Assembly (NCBI GenBank): GCA_902524595.1
Contig: CABZDS010000009.1
Coordinates: forward strand, 1-44,051
Reading direction: 5' to 3'
Origin: an uncultured Pelagibacteraceae bacterium
GTDB lineage: Bacteria > Pseudomonadota > Alphaproteobacteria > Pelagibacterales > Pelagibacteraceae
DNA: 44,051 nt
The notes below the pieces were generated by a model, which was not told the origin of the DNA, did no database searches, and saw nothing but the letters and a program-made list of their open reading frames with translations. Of this stretch, positions 1-7,969 are shown piece by piece; within the stretch, counting starts at the first letter, position 1; every line of letters begins with the position of its first letter. Both the position numbers and the translations under genes were made by a program.

Positions 1-1103
1 GAACTCCTTACACCAAGAGAGTTGAAGAGTGTGGTGTAACTGATTTTACAGTTGTAAATCATATGCTTTTACCGAAAAGATTTCAGAAATCTGTTGAGGA
101 TGATTATTGGCATTTGAATGAACATGTTCAGTTATGGGATGTGTCTTGTCAGAGACAAGTTCAGATATCAGGTCCAGATGCTAACTTACTAGTACAAAAA
201 ATGACACCAAGATCATTAAAAAATATGGAAACTGGAAAATGTTTTTATATTCCTATGATAGATGAAAATGCTGGAATGATAAATGATCCGGTGTTGTTAA
301 AGTTAGATGATGATATGTTTTGGATTTCAATAGCAGACTCTGATGTATTGCTTTGGGCAAAAGGTATTGCGGTTGGTTTAAATTTGAATGTAAATATATC
401 AGAACCAGATGTATATCCTCTTGCAGTGCAAGGTCCAAAGTCTGAAGATTTGATGGCTTCAATATTTGGTGAAGATGTTAGAAAGATAAAATTTTTTAAT
501 TTTAGGATATTTGATTTTTTAGGAACCAAACAAGTTATCGCAAGATCAGGATATAGTAATCAAGATGGATTTGAAATTTATTTTAAATGCTTTGAAGATT
601 ACTTCGACAAAAACGAAATGGGTGAAAAAGTTTGGGATATAATATGGAAAGCGGGTAAAGAATTTAATATTGCACCAGGATGTCCAAATTTAATTGACAG
701 AATAGAAGCGGGATTAATGTCATATGGAAATGATTTCACAAAAGAAAACAATCCAATTGAATGCAACTTAGAAAAATATTGTAATGATGAAAGTGATCAT
801 GACTTCATTGGAAAAAATGCTTTAGAGAATATTAAGAAACAAGGTGTGAAACAAAAATTAAAAGGAGTAATATTTGATGGTGTAGATTGTCCTCCATGCT
901 CAACTCCTTTTCCAATGTATTCAAAAGATAAAAAATTAATAGGTAAAATTACCTCAGGGATTTATTCTCCAAAATTCAAAAAAAATATTGGTTTATCCAT
1001 GATTTTAAATGAATTTTGTAAAGTAGGATCAAAAGTTTTAGTGCGCACTCCAGATAATAAATTAAGAAAAGGAATTGTGTCCTCTTTACCATTTTCAAAA
1101 TAA
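1..1103 (+). CDS. dmdA: DMSP demethylase DmdA, 5'-truncated by window edge
   Basis: Tetrahydrofolate-dependent dimethylsulfoniopropionate demethylase of the GcvT fold, a cytosolic enzyme that moves a methyl group from DMSP to THF. The frame is open from base 3. The codons before the first ATG (position 63) read TPYTKRVEECGVTDFTVVNH, which closely follows the N-terminus of Pelagibacter DmdA as I remember it. The ATG at 63 is therefore internal and the true start lies outside the window. Other DmdA-like blocks are DDYWHL, WDVSCQRQVQISG, IDENAGMINDPV, AVQGPKS, RSGYSNQDGFE and APGCPNLIDRIEAGLMSYGND. The overall resemblance to SAR11 DmdA is far closer than to glycine-cleavage GcvT. One oddity is RSGY where SAR11 DmdA has RSGW. 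A thiolase follows 23 bp downstream on the same strand. Assignment as DmdA or a close DmdA-like paralogue is strong; clade and substrate are not proven. Confidence 0.85.
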   Translation, partial: TPYTKRVEECGVTDFTVVNHMLLPKRFQKSVEDDYWHLNEHVQLWDVSCQRQVQISGPDANLLVQKMTPRSLKNMETGKCFYIPMIDENAGMINDPVLLKLDDDMFWISIADSDVLLWAKGIAVGLNLNVNISEPDVYPLAVQGPKSEDLMASIFGEDVRKIKFFNFRIFDFLGTKQVIARSGYSNQDGFEIYFKCFEDYFDKNEMGEKVWDIIWKAGKEFNIAPGCPNLIDRIEAGLMSYGNDFTKENNPIECNLEKYCNDESDHDFIGKNALENIKKQGVKQKLKGVIFDGVDCPPCSTPFPMYSKDKKLIGKITSGIYSPKFKKNIGLSMILNEFCKVGSKVLVRTPDNKLRKGIVSSLPFSK

Positions 1104-1126
1104 TAATTAGTGAGTATAAGACTTAT

Positions 1127-2251
1127 ATGAAAAGAGCAGTTATAGCAGGATTTTCAAGATCACCTTTTACCATGGCAAGAAAAGGTGAATTAATTAATGT
1201 TAAACCTGTAAATATGTTCGCCGAGGTTGTTAAAAATCTTGTATCTAGAACAAAAGTAAACCCTGCTGATATTGAAGATATCGTTGTTGGGTGTGCTTTC
1301 CAGGTTGGAGAGCAGAGTTTTAATATTGGGAAACTTACAACGTTTTTATCTGGAATGGAAATACATACATCTGGAATGACCGTTGATAGATGGTGTGGCT
1401 CATCGATGGAGGCTATTCATGTTGCAGCAGGTAAAATAGCAATGGGTGCGGGTAAAGTTTTTGTATGTGGGGGTGTTGAAAGTATGACCAGAGTTACAAC
1501 TGGCTTTGAACCAATACCTTATCCTTATACAGATAAAGAAAACCCAAATGTTTATTTTTCAATGGGTATAACTGCTGAAAATGTTGCAAAGAGATATAAA
1601 ATTTCAAGAACTGAACAACAAGAATTTGCGATACAAAGCCATCAAAAAGCTAATGAAGCTGAAGTTAATGGTAAATTTAAAAATGAAATAGTTGAAATTG
1701 CTGGCTGTTCAAAAGATGGAAATATACGTCCAAAAAGTAATCAAGAAACTTTAGACAGTCTAAAACTTGCATTTGATCAAGATGGAACTGTTACAGCCGC
1801 AACATCATCACCCCTTACAGATGGAGCGGCAGCAACACTTATATGTGAAGAAAGCTACGCAAAAGAAAACGGATTAGAAATTTTAGGTAGAATTCTTGCA
1901 ACTGGAGTTAAAGGATGTGAGCCTGATGTAATGGGGCTTGGACCTATAGGAGCAACTAAAAAAGCTCTAGAAAGAGCAAATTTATCAATTAATGATATTG
2001 ATATTGTAGAAATTAATGAAGCTTTTGCATCTCAATCAATAGCATGTTTAAAAGATCTTGGTATCGAGCAAAAGAAAGCTAATTTAGATGGTGGGGCATT
2101 AGCGCTAGGCCACCCCCTTGGAGCAACAGGTGCCAGAATAACTGGCAAAGCTGCTGATTTACTTAGACGTGAAAATAAAAAATATGCTTTATCTACTCAA
2201 TGTATAGGTTTAGGAATGGGTATTGCTACCATAATTGAGTCTGTTATTTAA
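1127..2251 (+). CDS. acetyl-CoA acyltransferase (thiolase)
   Basis: Thiolase of the FadA/AtoB type, performing CoA-dependent cleavage (or condensation) of 3-ketoacyl-CoA in the cytosol. The 374 residues are a normal, slightly short length. The acylated cysteine is C90 in DRWCGSSMEA. The NEAF motif begins at N297, the GHPLGATGAR histidine is H329, and the proton-relay cysteine is C359 in CIGLGMG, so the active site looks complete. It starts at ATG 1127, 23 bp after dmdA, and is probably cotranscribed with it. It ends directly against the stop codon of the convergent permease gene with no spacer. Its substrate cannot be read from sequence. It could serve fatty acids, the acetoacetyl-CoA that carnitine degradation in this window would yield, or a step near DMSP metabolism. 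Confidence 0.9.
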   Translation: MKRAVIAGFSRSPFTMARKGELINVKPVNMFAEVVKNLVSRTKVNPADIEDIVVGCAFQVGEQSFNIGKLTTFLSGMEIHTSGMTVDRWCGSSMEAIHVAAGKIAMGAGKVFVCGGVESMTRVTTGFEPIPYPYTDKENPNVYFSMGITAENVAKRYKISRTEQQEFAIQSHQKANEAEVNGKFKNEIVEIAGCSKDGNIRPKSNQETLDSLKLAFDQDGTVTAATSSPLTDGAAATLICEESYAKENGLEILGRILATGVKGCEPDVMGLGPIGATKKALERANLSINDIDIVEINEAFASQSIACLKDLGIEQKKANLDGGALALGHPLGATGARITGKAADLLRRENKKYALSTQCIGLGMGIATIIESVI

Positions 2252-3106
2252 TTATCTATTAATTCCTCTCAAACGTTCTGATCTTCTTCTTAGTAACTCT
2301 GCACTAATAAGTATTAAAGTAGATAAAACAATCAAACACGTAGCAACAGCTAGAATTGTTGGACTTAATTGTTCCCTTAATCCTGTCCACATTTGAACTG
2401 GGATAGTTGTATTTTCAAGTCCTGCTAAAAATAAAACTACTACAACTTCATCAAAGGAAGTTACAAAAGCAAATAAACCACCAGATATTACACCAGGTAA
2501 AATTAATGGAAGTGTTACTTTCATAAATGTATTTACTGGATTACTACCTAAACTAGCTGCTGCTCTCGTTACACTATGATCGAAACCTGATAATGTTGCA
2601 GTAACAGTTATTACAACAAAAGGCGTTCCCAAAATTATATGAGCTAGAATAATTCCAGTATGAGTTGCCGCTAAACCTGCTTTTGCCATAAAAAAGAATA
2701 TTGCAACACCAGATATAATAAGTGGAACTATCATTGGTGAAATAAGAGTTGCCATTATTATTCCTTTAAAAGGCATGTGTCTGCTGCTCAATCCTAATGC
2801 AGCAACCGTTCCTAAAATTACTGACCCTAAAGTTGCAAATATAGCAATAATAAAACTATTCTTTGCAGCAAGGCCCCATGGATTTTTTGTACCGTAAACC
2901 ATATCTTTATACCATCTTAAGGAAAAAGCATCTGGGTCTAAATTCTTCATTCCTTCTGAAAAAACAAGAAACTCTTCTGCATTAAATGATAATGGAAATA
3001 TTACAAACAAAGGTGCTATTAAAAAAATAAAAACAAAAGTACATATAGCAATATAAAAGTAGTGCCAAATTCTATATCTAGTTTCTGTATACTTTGGTAA
3101 TGCCAT
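2252..3106 (-). CDS. potC: ABC transporter permease, PotC-like
   Basis: Inner-membrane permease of a polyamine-type (PotC/YdcV-like) ABC importer, 284 residues with about six membrane segments. The first membrane segment is around residues 15-37. The coupling loop that contacts the ATPase is visible in TRAAASLGSNPVNTFMKVTLPLILPG. It is the last gene of the minus-strand run eutA-doeA-potA-potD-potB-potC and starts one base after the potB stop codon, so translation is probably coupled. The name reflects the family; polyamines are not shown to be the substrate, and the neighbouring catabolic genes suggest an ectoine-type solute. Confidence 0.85.
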   Translation of the reverse strand: MALPKYTETRYRIWHYFYIAICTFVFIFLIAPLFVIFPLSFNAEEFLVFSEGMKNLDPDAFSLRWYKDMVYGTKNPWGLAAKNSFIIAIFATLGSVILGTVAALGLSSRHMPFKGIIMATLISPMIVPLIISGVAIFFFMAKAGLAATHTGIILAHIILGTPFVVITVTATLSGFDHSVTRAAASLGSNPVNTFMKVTLPLILPGVISGGLFAFVTSFDEVVVVLFLAGLENTTIPVQMWTGLREQLSPTILAVATCLIVLSTLILISAELLRRRSERLRGINR

Positions 3107-3107
3107 G

Positions 3108-4370
3108 CTAACCTAACTTAATATTATCAACTCCAACTAATTTGTTATAAAGCCAATAAATAACCAAAACTCCTCCAAGCAACATAAGTCCCATCGCTGA
3201 AGCAAAACTCCAATCTAATGTAGTTTTCATATGATATGCAATTTGGTTGCTAATTAAGGTTCCTGATGCTCCACCAACTAGTGCGGGTGTAATGTAATAT
3301 CCAATTGCTAAAATAAAAACTAAAAGACAACCTGCCCCAATACCTGGTATTGTTAATGGAAAATATACTTTCCAAAAAGCTACAAAAGGAGTTCCACCAA
3401 GAGATTTACCTGCTCTCATTAAACTTGGCGAGATAGTTTTCATTACACTGTAAAGTGGTAAAACCATAAATGGTAATAAAATTTGTGTCATTGCAACATA
3501 AGTTCCAACTTTATTGTACATCATTTCTGGCCTATTATCGTCAGAGACAAGGCCAATCATTACAAAGAAATCATTAACTACTCCTTGCTGTTGAAGTAAA
3601 ATCATCCAGCTAGCTGTTCTAACTAATAATGATGTCCAAAATGGAAGAAGAACGCAAATCATTAATAAATTACTGTATTTCATTGGGAGTGTTGCTAGTA
3701 AATGGGCTATTGGGTAACCCATTAAAAAACAAAAAACAGTAACAAAGAAAGCAACCTCTACAGTTCTCAACCACAAAATTCTATGTATTCTTCTATCCTC
3801 ACTAACTTGAGTAATTTTGTTATCTTCATTCAAATACATATCCATAGCTTTTAAATATTTAGCTGAAGTATAAGGAGGTGCAGTTCTTTTAATTGCTTGC
3901 CAGTACTCCACATTTCTCCATCTCTTATGAACTTTCATTATTTGTTCTTTAATACTTTGTGTCTCGTCAATTTTATTTCTTTTTACCTGTCTGAATAATT
4001 TTTTTGTAATGGTGTTGAACCCATTTTTTTCTTTGTTAAGTCTTTGAGCTAATTTTCCGTGCTCCTTTTTATCAACAAGAATTTTAAAGTCAGATAGGAA
4101 TGAAGCAAATACTTCTTCGGTTGGAAGTTCTTTACCGTCCCATGTTTCCATAGACTTAAATGTTTTTGGAAGCATGTTTGTAATCATTTTATCATCAATA
4201 CTTCTTGTAAACATTTCTCCAATTGGAAAAATATAAGTAATAATCAAAAAAAGTAGTAATGGAGCAACAAGTAAAAATGCTTTAATTTTATTTTTCCTTT
4301 CAGCTTTTTTTAAACTTATCTCTAAAGGAATTCCGTCAGTTGTAAGTATTTGTTTTGTTTCGCTGCTCAT
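3108..4370 (-). CDS. potB: ABC transporter permease, PotB-like, with large loop insertion
   Basis: Inner-membrane permease partner of PotC. At 420 residues it is clearly longer than the roughly 285-residue E. coli PotB. The extra length lies between the first membrane segment (about residues 30-50) and the second (about 200-220). This is a charged, helix-rich stretch of roughly 140 residues, probably periplasmic. The usual permease core follows, with the coupling loop in MRAGKSLGGTPFVAFWKVYFPLTIPG. The ATG lies only 9 bases downstream of a strong hairpin plus U-tract at 4380-4400, so expression is probably reduced relative to the binding protein upstream. Enlarged first loops are, as far as I recall, found in a subset of alphaproteobacterial PotB-like permeases; their role is unknown. 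Confidence 0.85.
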   Translation of the reverse strand: MSSETKQILTTDGIPLEISLKKAERKNKIKAFLLVAPLLLFLIITYIFPIGEMFTRSIDDKMITNMLPKTFKSMETWDGKELPTEEVFASFLSDFKILVDKKEHGKLAQRLNKEKNGFNTITKKLFRQVKRNKIDETQSIKEQIMKVHKRWRNVEYWQAIKRTAPPYTSAKYLKAMDMYLNEDNKITQVSEDRRIHRILWLRTVEVAFFVTVFCFLMGYPIAHLLATLPMKYSNLLMICVLLPFWTSLLVRTASWMILLQQQGVVNDFFVMIGLVSDDNRPEMMYNKVGTYVAMTQILLPFMVLPLYSVMKTISPSLMRAGKSLGGTPFVAFWKVYFPLTIPGIGAGCLLVFILAIGYYITPALVGGASGTLISNQIAYHMKTTLDWSFASAMGLMLLGGVLVIYWLYNKLVGVDNIKLG

Positions 4371-4379
4371 AAATAAAAA

Positions 4380-4400
4380 GGGCGACTTAAAAAGTCGCCC
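4380..4400 (-). terminator. intercistronic hairpin between potD and potB
   Basis: A perfect 9-bp stem (GGGCGACTT/AAGTCGCCC) with a 3-base loop. On the minus strand it is followed by a T-rich tract (TTTTTATTT) and then immediately by the potB ATG. It has the form of a rho-independent terminator placed inside the operon. The likely effect is partial termination and 3'-end protection of the potD message, giving more binding protein than permease. Readthrough is needed for potB and potC unless they have a promoter of their own, which I do not see. Confidence 0.8.
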
Positions 4401-4436
4401 TATATATATTATATTATACTAGTCTTTTATACTCTT

Positions 4437-5552
4437 TTATAGACCAGCTTTCATAGCTTCCCACTTCTCACCAAGTTCTGTACCGTTATCAGCCCAGAAA
4501 AATGGATCAACTAAAAAGTATTTTTTAGTATTTGAAGGAGCAGTTGGCATTTGTGGCATCATTTCAGTTTTACCATCTTTGTACCAAGGCTCGTTTGCTT
4601 TGATAATTTCTAAAGATGATAATCTGTATGGAGCATAAGCAATATATTTAGCACTTCCAGCTAACATTTCAGTGTTAGTCATCATTGCTAAAGCTTTTTT
4701 AGCATTTGCCTCATCTGGTCCACCTTTAACAAGTGCGAAATATTCATAGTCAAGACCTTGTCCATCCCATACTTGTTTAATTGGAGCACCTTCGCCAATT
4801 TCAGCATTAAAGAATCTTCCATTCCAACCAGTTGCCATAACAACTTCACCAGATACTAATAATTCTGGTGGTTGAGCACCTGCAGACCAGAATACACATC
4901 CACCATTTGGATCTGTACAAAGCTCTTTAATTTTGTTCATAGCTCTGTTAACACCAGCTTCAGTTTCTAGTAGTTTGTAGATTTCTGATCCACCTTTACC
5001 CATGTAAACACCGTCACCAGCTAATGCTATTTCTAGGTTTGTTAGAGCAGATTTGTAAATAGCTCTTTTTCCTGGAAATTTCTTAGTGTTAAAGAAATCT
5101 TTTATAGTCGATGGAGTACCGTCAACGTTGTTGACATTGTAAGCATAGTTCCACGAATATAAAATGTTACCTACTGCACATTTACTTGGCATTGGAGCAA
5201 AGAAATCTTCACTTGCAGGAGTTCCATCTGGAGCTGCAGGGAAGTCTTTGTCAAAATCGAATTCGACAAAAATTCCTTCGTCGCATCCGTTGATAGTATC
5301 AAATGCGAATACATCGATAATATCCCAAGTAATTGCACCTGCTTCTTTTTGAGCTTTTATCTCTGATAATCCACCTGAATAATCAACCCAGTTGATATCA
5401 ACACCAAGTTTTGATGCAGTTGGATCACCATACCCTAGCTTTTGAGACTCAGTATAAGCTCCACCCCAAGATGCTACTGTAACCGCAAATGCAGATGAAG
5501 TCATTGATAGAGCAAAAGAAAGAGCAAGTAATAATTTACTTAATTTTTTCAT
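4437..5552 (-). CDS. potD: periplasmic solute-binding protein, PotD-like
   Basis: Periplasmic binding protein of the spermidine/putrescine-type family (SBP_bac), 371 residues. Residues 1-23 are a Sec signal peptide (Lys-rich start, hydrophobic core, AFA before the predicted cut). The mature protein begins with the VASWGGAYTESQK block typical of PotD-like proteins. A strong Shine-Dalgarno GGAGG at 5557-5561 precedes the ATG. A 10-bp palindrome, CGTTTAAACG (5561-5570), overlaps its last base and could hide or regulate the site. The gene sits between potA and potB, and a hairpin downstream favours its separate abundance. The ligand is not determinable; the operon context with eutA/doeA suggests an ectoine-like or other amino compound. 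Confidence 0.88.
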   Translation of the reverse strand: MKKLSKLLLALSFALSMTSSAFAVTVASWGGAYTESQKLGYGDPTASKLGVDINWVDYSGGLSEIKAQKEAGAITWDIIDVFAFDTINGCDEGIFVEFDFDKDFPAAPDGTPASEDFFAPMPSKCAVGNILYSWNYAYNVNNVDGTPSTIKDFFNTKKFPGKRAIYKSALTNLEIALAGDGVYMGKGGSEIYKLLETEAGVNRAMNKIKELCTDPNGGCVFWSAGAQPPELLVSGEVVMATGWNGRFFNAEIGEGAPIKQVWDGQGLDYEYFALVKGGPDEANAKKALAMMTNTEMLAGSAKYIAYAPYRLSSLEIIKANEPWYKDGKTEMMPQMPTAPSNTKKYFLVDPFFWADNGTELGEKWEAMKAGL

Positions 5553-5598
5553 TTATCCTCCGTTTAAACGTTTAATATAAATTAATTTATATATATTA

Positions 5599-5627
5599 AG
5601 TACAACAAAATCGATATTCAGAGTCAA
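5599..5627 (-). promoter_or_regulatory. candidate promoter for potD
   Basis: On the minus strand, TTGACT (5627-5622) is separated by 17 bases from TGTACT (5604-5599). The first box matches the sigma-70 -35 consensus 5/6 and the second matches the -10 only 4/6. It lies in the 115-bp gap between potA and potD, about 45 bases upstream of the potD ATG. An internal promoter here would fit high binding-protein expression. The call is weak because AT-rich DNA yields such matches by chance. Confidence 0.35.
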
Positions 5628-5667
5628 CAGGCCATTTTGTTATAAAAATACTTGTATATTTAAGAAA

Positions 5668-6753
5668 TTATTTAGGATCTAAAGCTCTCGCGTCTTGACT
5701 GTTCCACCCTACTTTAATCTGGTTTCCAAGTTTTAAATCTAACTCATTTGAGCTATTTGGAACTTTCAAAATAAATTCTTTGTTACCTAAAAGATCTAAT
5801 CTTAGTCTAGTGTGGTCACCATGGTAAATAACTTCTTCAATTTTTCCAGTCTGATTATTATCCATTTTATCTATTGGATTTATTAAAGCTCTTTCTGGTC
5901 TTATTGAAACTGTAGTTTTGTCTCCTTTAGATTTTACTGAAATTGGATTAGCTAAAATTTCACCATTTTGAAGTTTAACTTTACAAACATCTTTTGAAAT
6001 GTCTGTTACTTCTCCACCAAAAGTATTATTTTCTCCTATAAACTCTGCTACAAATGAATTAACTGGCTCTTCATATAATTTATCAGGACTTGATAATTGC
6101 TGAACCTTTCCGTCGTTAAATACTGCGATCCTATTTGACATTGTTAATGCTTCTCCTTGATCGTGTGTAACATAAACTACTGTTACGCCAATATTTTCAT
6201 GAATATGTTTGATTTCGTATTGCATACTTTCTCTCAGGTTTTTATCTAAAGCTCCAAGTGGTTCATCCATTAGTACTACAGCTGGATCAAATACTAGTGC
6301 TCTTGCAACAGCTACTCTTTGTTGTTGACCTCCTGATAATTGCGCAGGCATTCTACTTTCAAATCCTGATAGTGAAACCATTGATAGAGCTTTATCTACT
6401 TTTTTATCAATTTCATCTTTTTGTATTTTTCTTACTTTTAATGGAAATGCTAAGTTTTCATAAACAGTCATATGGGGAAATAATGCATAATTTTGAAAAA
6501 CCATACCAATTCCTCTTTTATGCGGCGGAATATTTGAAATAGGATTTTTGTCCAAAAAGATCTCACCATTAGTTGGTGTCTCAAATCCAGCCAACATCAT
6601 TAAACATGTTGTCTTTCCTGAACCGGATGGACCAAGCATAGTTATGAACTCTCCTTCAGAAATATTCAGATTTAAATCTTTTACGACTAAAATTTTGCCA
6701 TCATAACTTTTGTCGACCTTATCAAATTTAACAAATTCTGTATTTTTAGACAT
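5668..6753 (-). CDS. potA: ABC transporter ATP-binding protein, PotA-like
   Basis: Cytoplasmic ATPase of the polyamine-type importer. Counted from the ATG at 6753, Walker A GPSGSGKT is at 41-48, the signature LSGGQ begins at 139, Walker B VVLMDE is at 159-164, and the switch histidine is in VTHDQGEA. A C-terminal TOBE-type regulatory domain follows, with SIRPERA and a DHTRLRLDL block. The length of 361 residues is normal. A TTG codon 6 bases further upstream (6759) could also start translation, but ATG is preferred. The gene follows doeA by about 40 bp and precedes potD on the same strand. Confidence 0.9.
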   Translation of the reverse strand: MSKNTEFVKFDKVDKSYDGKILVVKDLNLNISEGEFITMLGPSGSGKTTCLMMLAGFETPTNGEIFLDKNPISNIPPHKRGIGMVFQNYALFPHMTVYENLAFPLKVRKIQKDEIDKKVDKALSMVSLSGFESRMPAQLSGGQQQRVAVARALVFDPAVVLMDEPLGALDKNLRESMQYEIKHIHENIGVTVVYVTHDQGEALTMSNRIAVFNDGKVQQLSSPDKLYEEPVNSFVAEFIGENNTFGGEVTDISKDVCKVKLQNGEILANPISVKSKGDKTTVSIRPERALINPIDKMDNNQTGKIEEVIYHGDHTRLRLDLLGNKEFILKVPNSSNELDLKLGNQIKVGWNSQDARALDPK

Positions 6754-6793
6754 GCGCAATGTTTAAAACATTTAAGAAGTTTATTTTCAATAG

Positions 6794-7966
6794 CTAATAA
6801 TTCTTTATATGCAACTCTTTTGGAAAATTACAGAATAATTCACAACCTTTGTCGGTAACTCGGATTGCTTCAGATGCTTCTACTCCCCAATCACCAAATT
6901 GCATTACTGCGATCATATGAAAGCAAACATTCGGTTCAAGTACTGTCATATCACCTTTATATATATTTAAAGTATGCTCTCCCCAATCTGGTGGATATCC
7001 AATACCTATTGAGTAACCCGTTCTTGATTTTTTCTCGATACCGTATTTATCTAAAATTTTCCAAAAAGCTTGGGCAACATCATTTGCTGTATTTCCAGGT
7101 TTTGTAGCATTAATTCCAGCTTGTAACGCTTCAATAGTTTTATTCATTGTATCAATTTTTAATTTATCAGGTTTACCTAATAAAATTGTTCGAGCCATAG
7201 GTGCGTGATATCTTTTATAAACACCAGATAATTCAATTATAGTTGCTTCACCTTCAACAAATTTATCTTGAGTTGCTGTTAAATGTGAAGCAGATGTGCC
7301 TTTACCAGTTGGAAGAAGCGTTGCGATACTAGAATATTCACCTCCAAATTCTTCTGTGCCATAAAACAGAGATTTTTGAATTTCTCCAACAGCATCGCAT
7401 TGTCTTGTACCAGGTTTAATTACTTCCATAGCTGTTTGCATTCCTTTTTGAGAAATTAAAGCAGCAGACTTCATATAATTTATCTCTGAATTAGATTTAA
7501 TTAATCTAGCCCAATTAACTAGTCGATTAGAATCAATAATGTTTGCATTAGGTAATCCCTGTTTAATCTTTTCATAACAAAAAGCTGTAAAATAATGAGC
7601 ATCCATTTCAACTCCAATGGACAGTTTATCCCATTTTTTTTCTTTAATTACTTTAGTCAAGTAATCATAGGGATGTTTTGGCCAAGTATGAATATAACTC
7701 TCATCATAAACAATAATATTATCTTTATTTAAATAGGTCTTTATGTGCGCGCCACCTGCGTCTTGGTCTCTAACAAAGCAAATTGGTTCTTTTGAATCAA
7801 CGTGCACTAATACGCATTGAGCATAATAAAATGACCATGCATCGTAGCCTGTAAGATAATTCATGTTATTTGTGTCGTGAGAAATAATTAAATCAATTTT
7901 TTTCTCTCTCATCAGAGATTGAACTTTTAATAGTCTTTGTTTGTATTCCTCTTTTGAAAAAGACAT
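6794..7966 (-). CDS. doeA: ectoine hydrolase-like M24-family protein (DoeA/EutD)
   Basis: Creatinase/aminopeptidase-P-fold protein of 390 residues. The best match from memory is ectoine hydrolase DoeA (EutD), which opens the ectoine ring to N-acetyl-diaminobutyrate. Residues 1 to about 150 form the creatinase N-terminal domain, including YLTGYDAWSFY; the rest is the pita-bread catalytic domain. The two aspartates that bind metal in ordinary M24 peptidases are absent: the region reads TIIELSGVYKRYHAPMART, with Glu245 and His254. This fits DoeA/EutD, reported to be metal-free with a catalytic glutamate. The GYPPDWGEHTLNIYKG block is also DoeA-like. It lies 3 bp after eutA, which strongly supports ectoine utilisation. 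The deacetylase DoeB is not in the window. DMSP lyase DddP is also M24 but is longer and keeps metal ligands. Confidence 0.75.
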   Translation of the reverse strand: MSFSKEEYKQRLLKVQSLMREKKIDLIISHDTNNMNYLTGYDAWSFYYAQCVLVHVDSKEPICFVRDQDAGGAHIKTYLNKDNIIVYDESYIHTWPKHPYDYLTKVIKEKKWDKLSIGVEMDAHYFTAFCYEKIKQGLPNANIIDSNRLVNWARLIKSNSEINYMKSAALISQKGMQTAMEVIKPGTRQCDAVGEIQKSLFYGTEEFGGEYSSIATLLPTGKGTSASHLTATQDKFVEGEATIIELSGVYKRYHAPMARTILLGKPDKLKIDTMNKTIEALQAGINATKPGNTANDVAQAFWKILDKYGIEKKSRTGYSIGIGYPPDWGEHTLNIYKGDMTVLEPNVCFHMIAVMQFGDWGVEASEAIRVTDKGCELFCNFPKELHIKNY

Positions 7967-7969
7967 AAA

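Noticed and set aside
63..65. ATG at 63 as the start of the first gene
   Set aside because: The frame is open to the window edge and the upstream codons continue DmdA homology, so this ATG is internal.
6794..7966. DMSP lyase DddP identity for the M24-fold gene
   Set aside because: It is attractive because of dmdA nearby, but metal ligands are absent, the protein is shorter, and its neighbour is eutA; ectoine hydrolase fits better.
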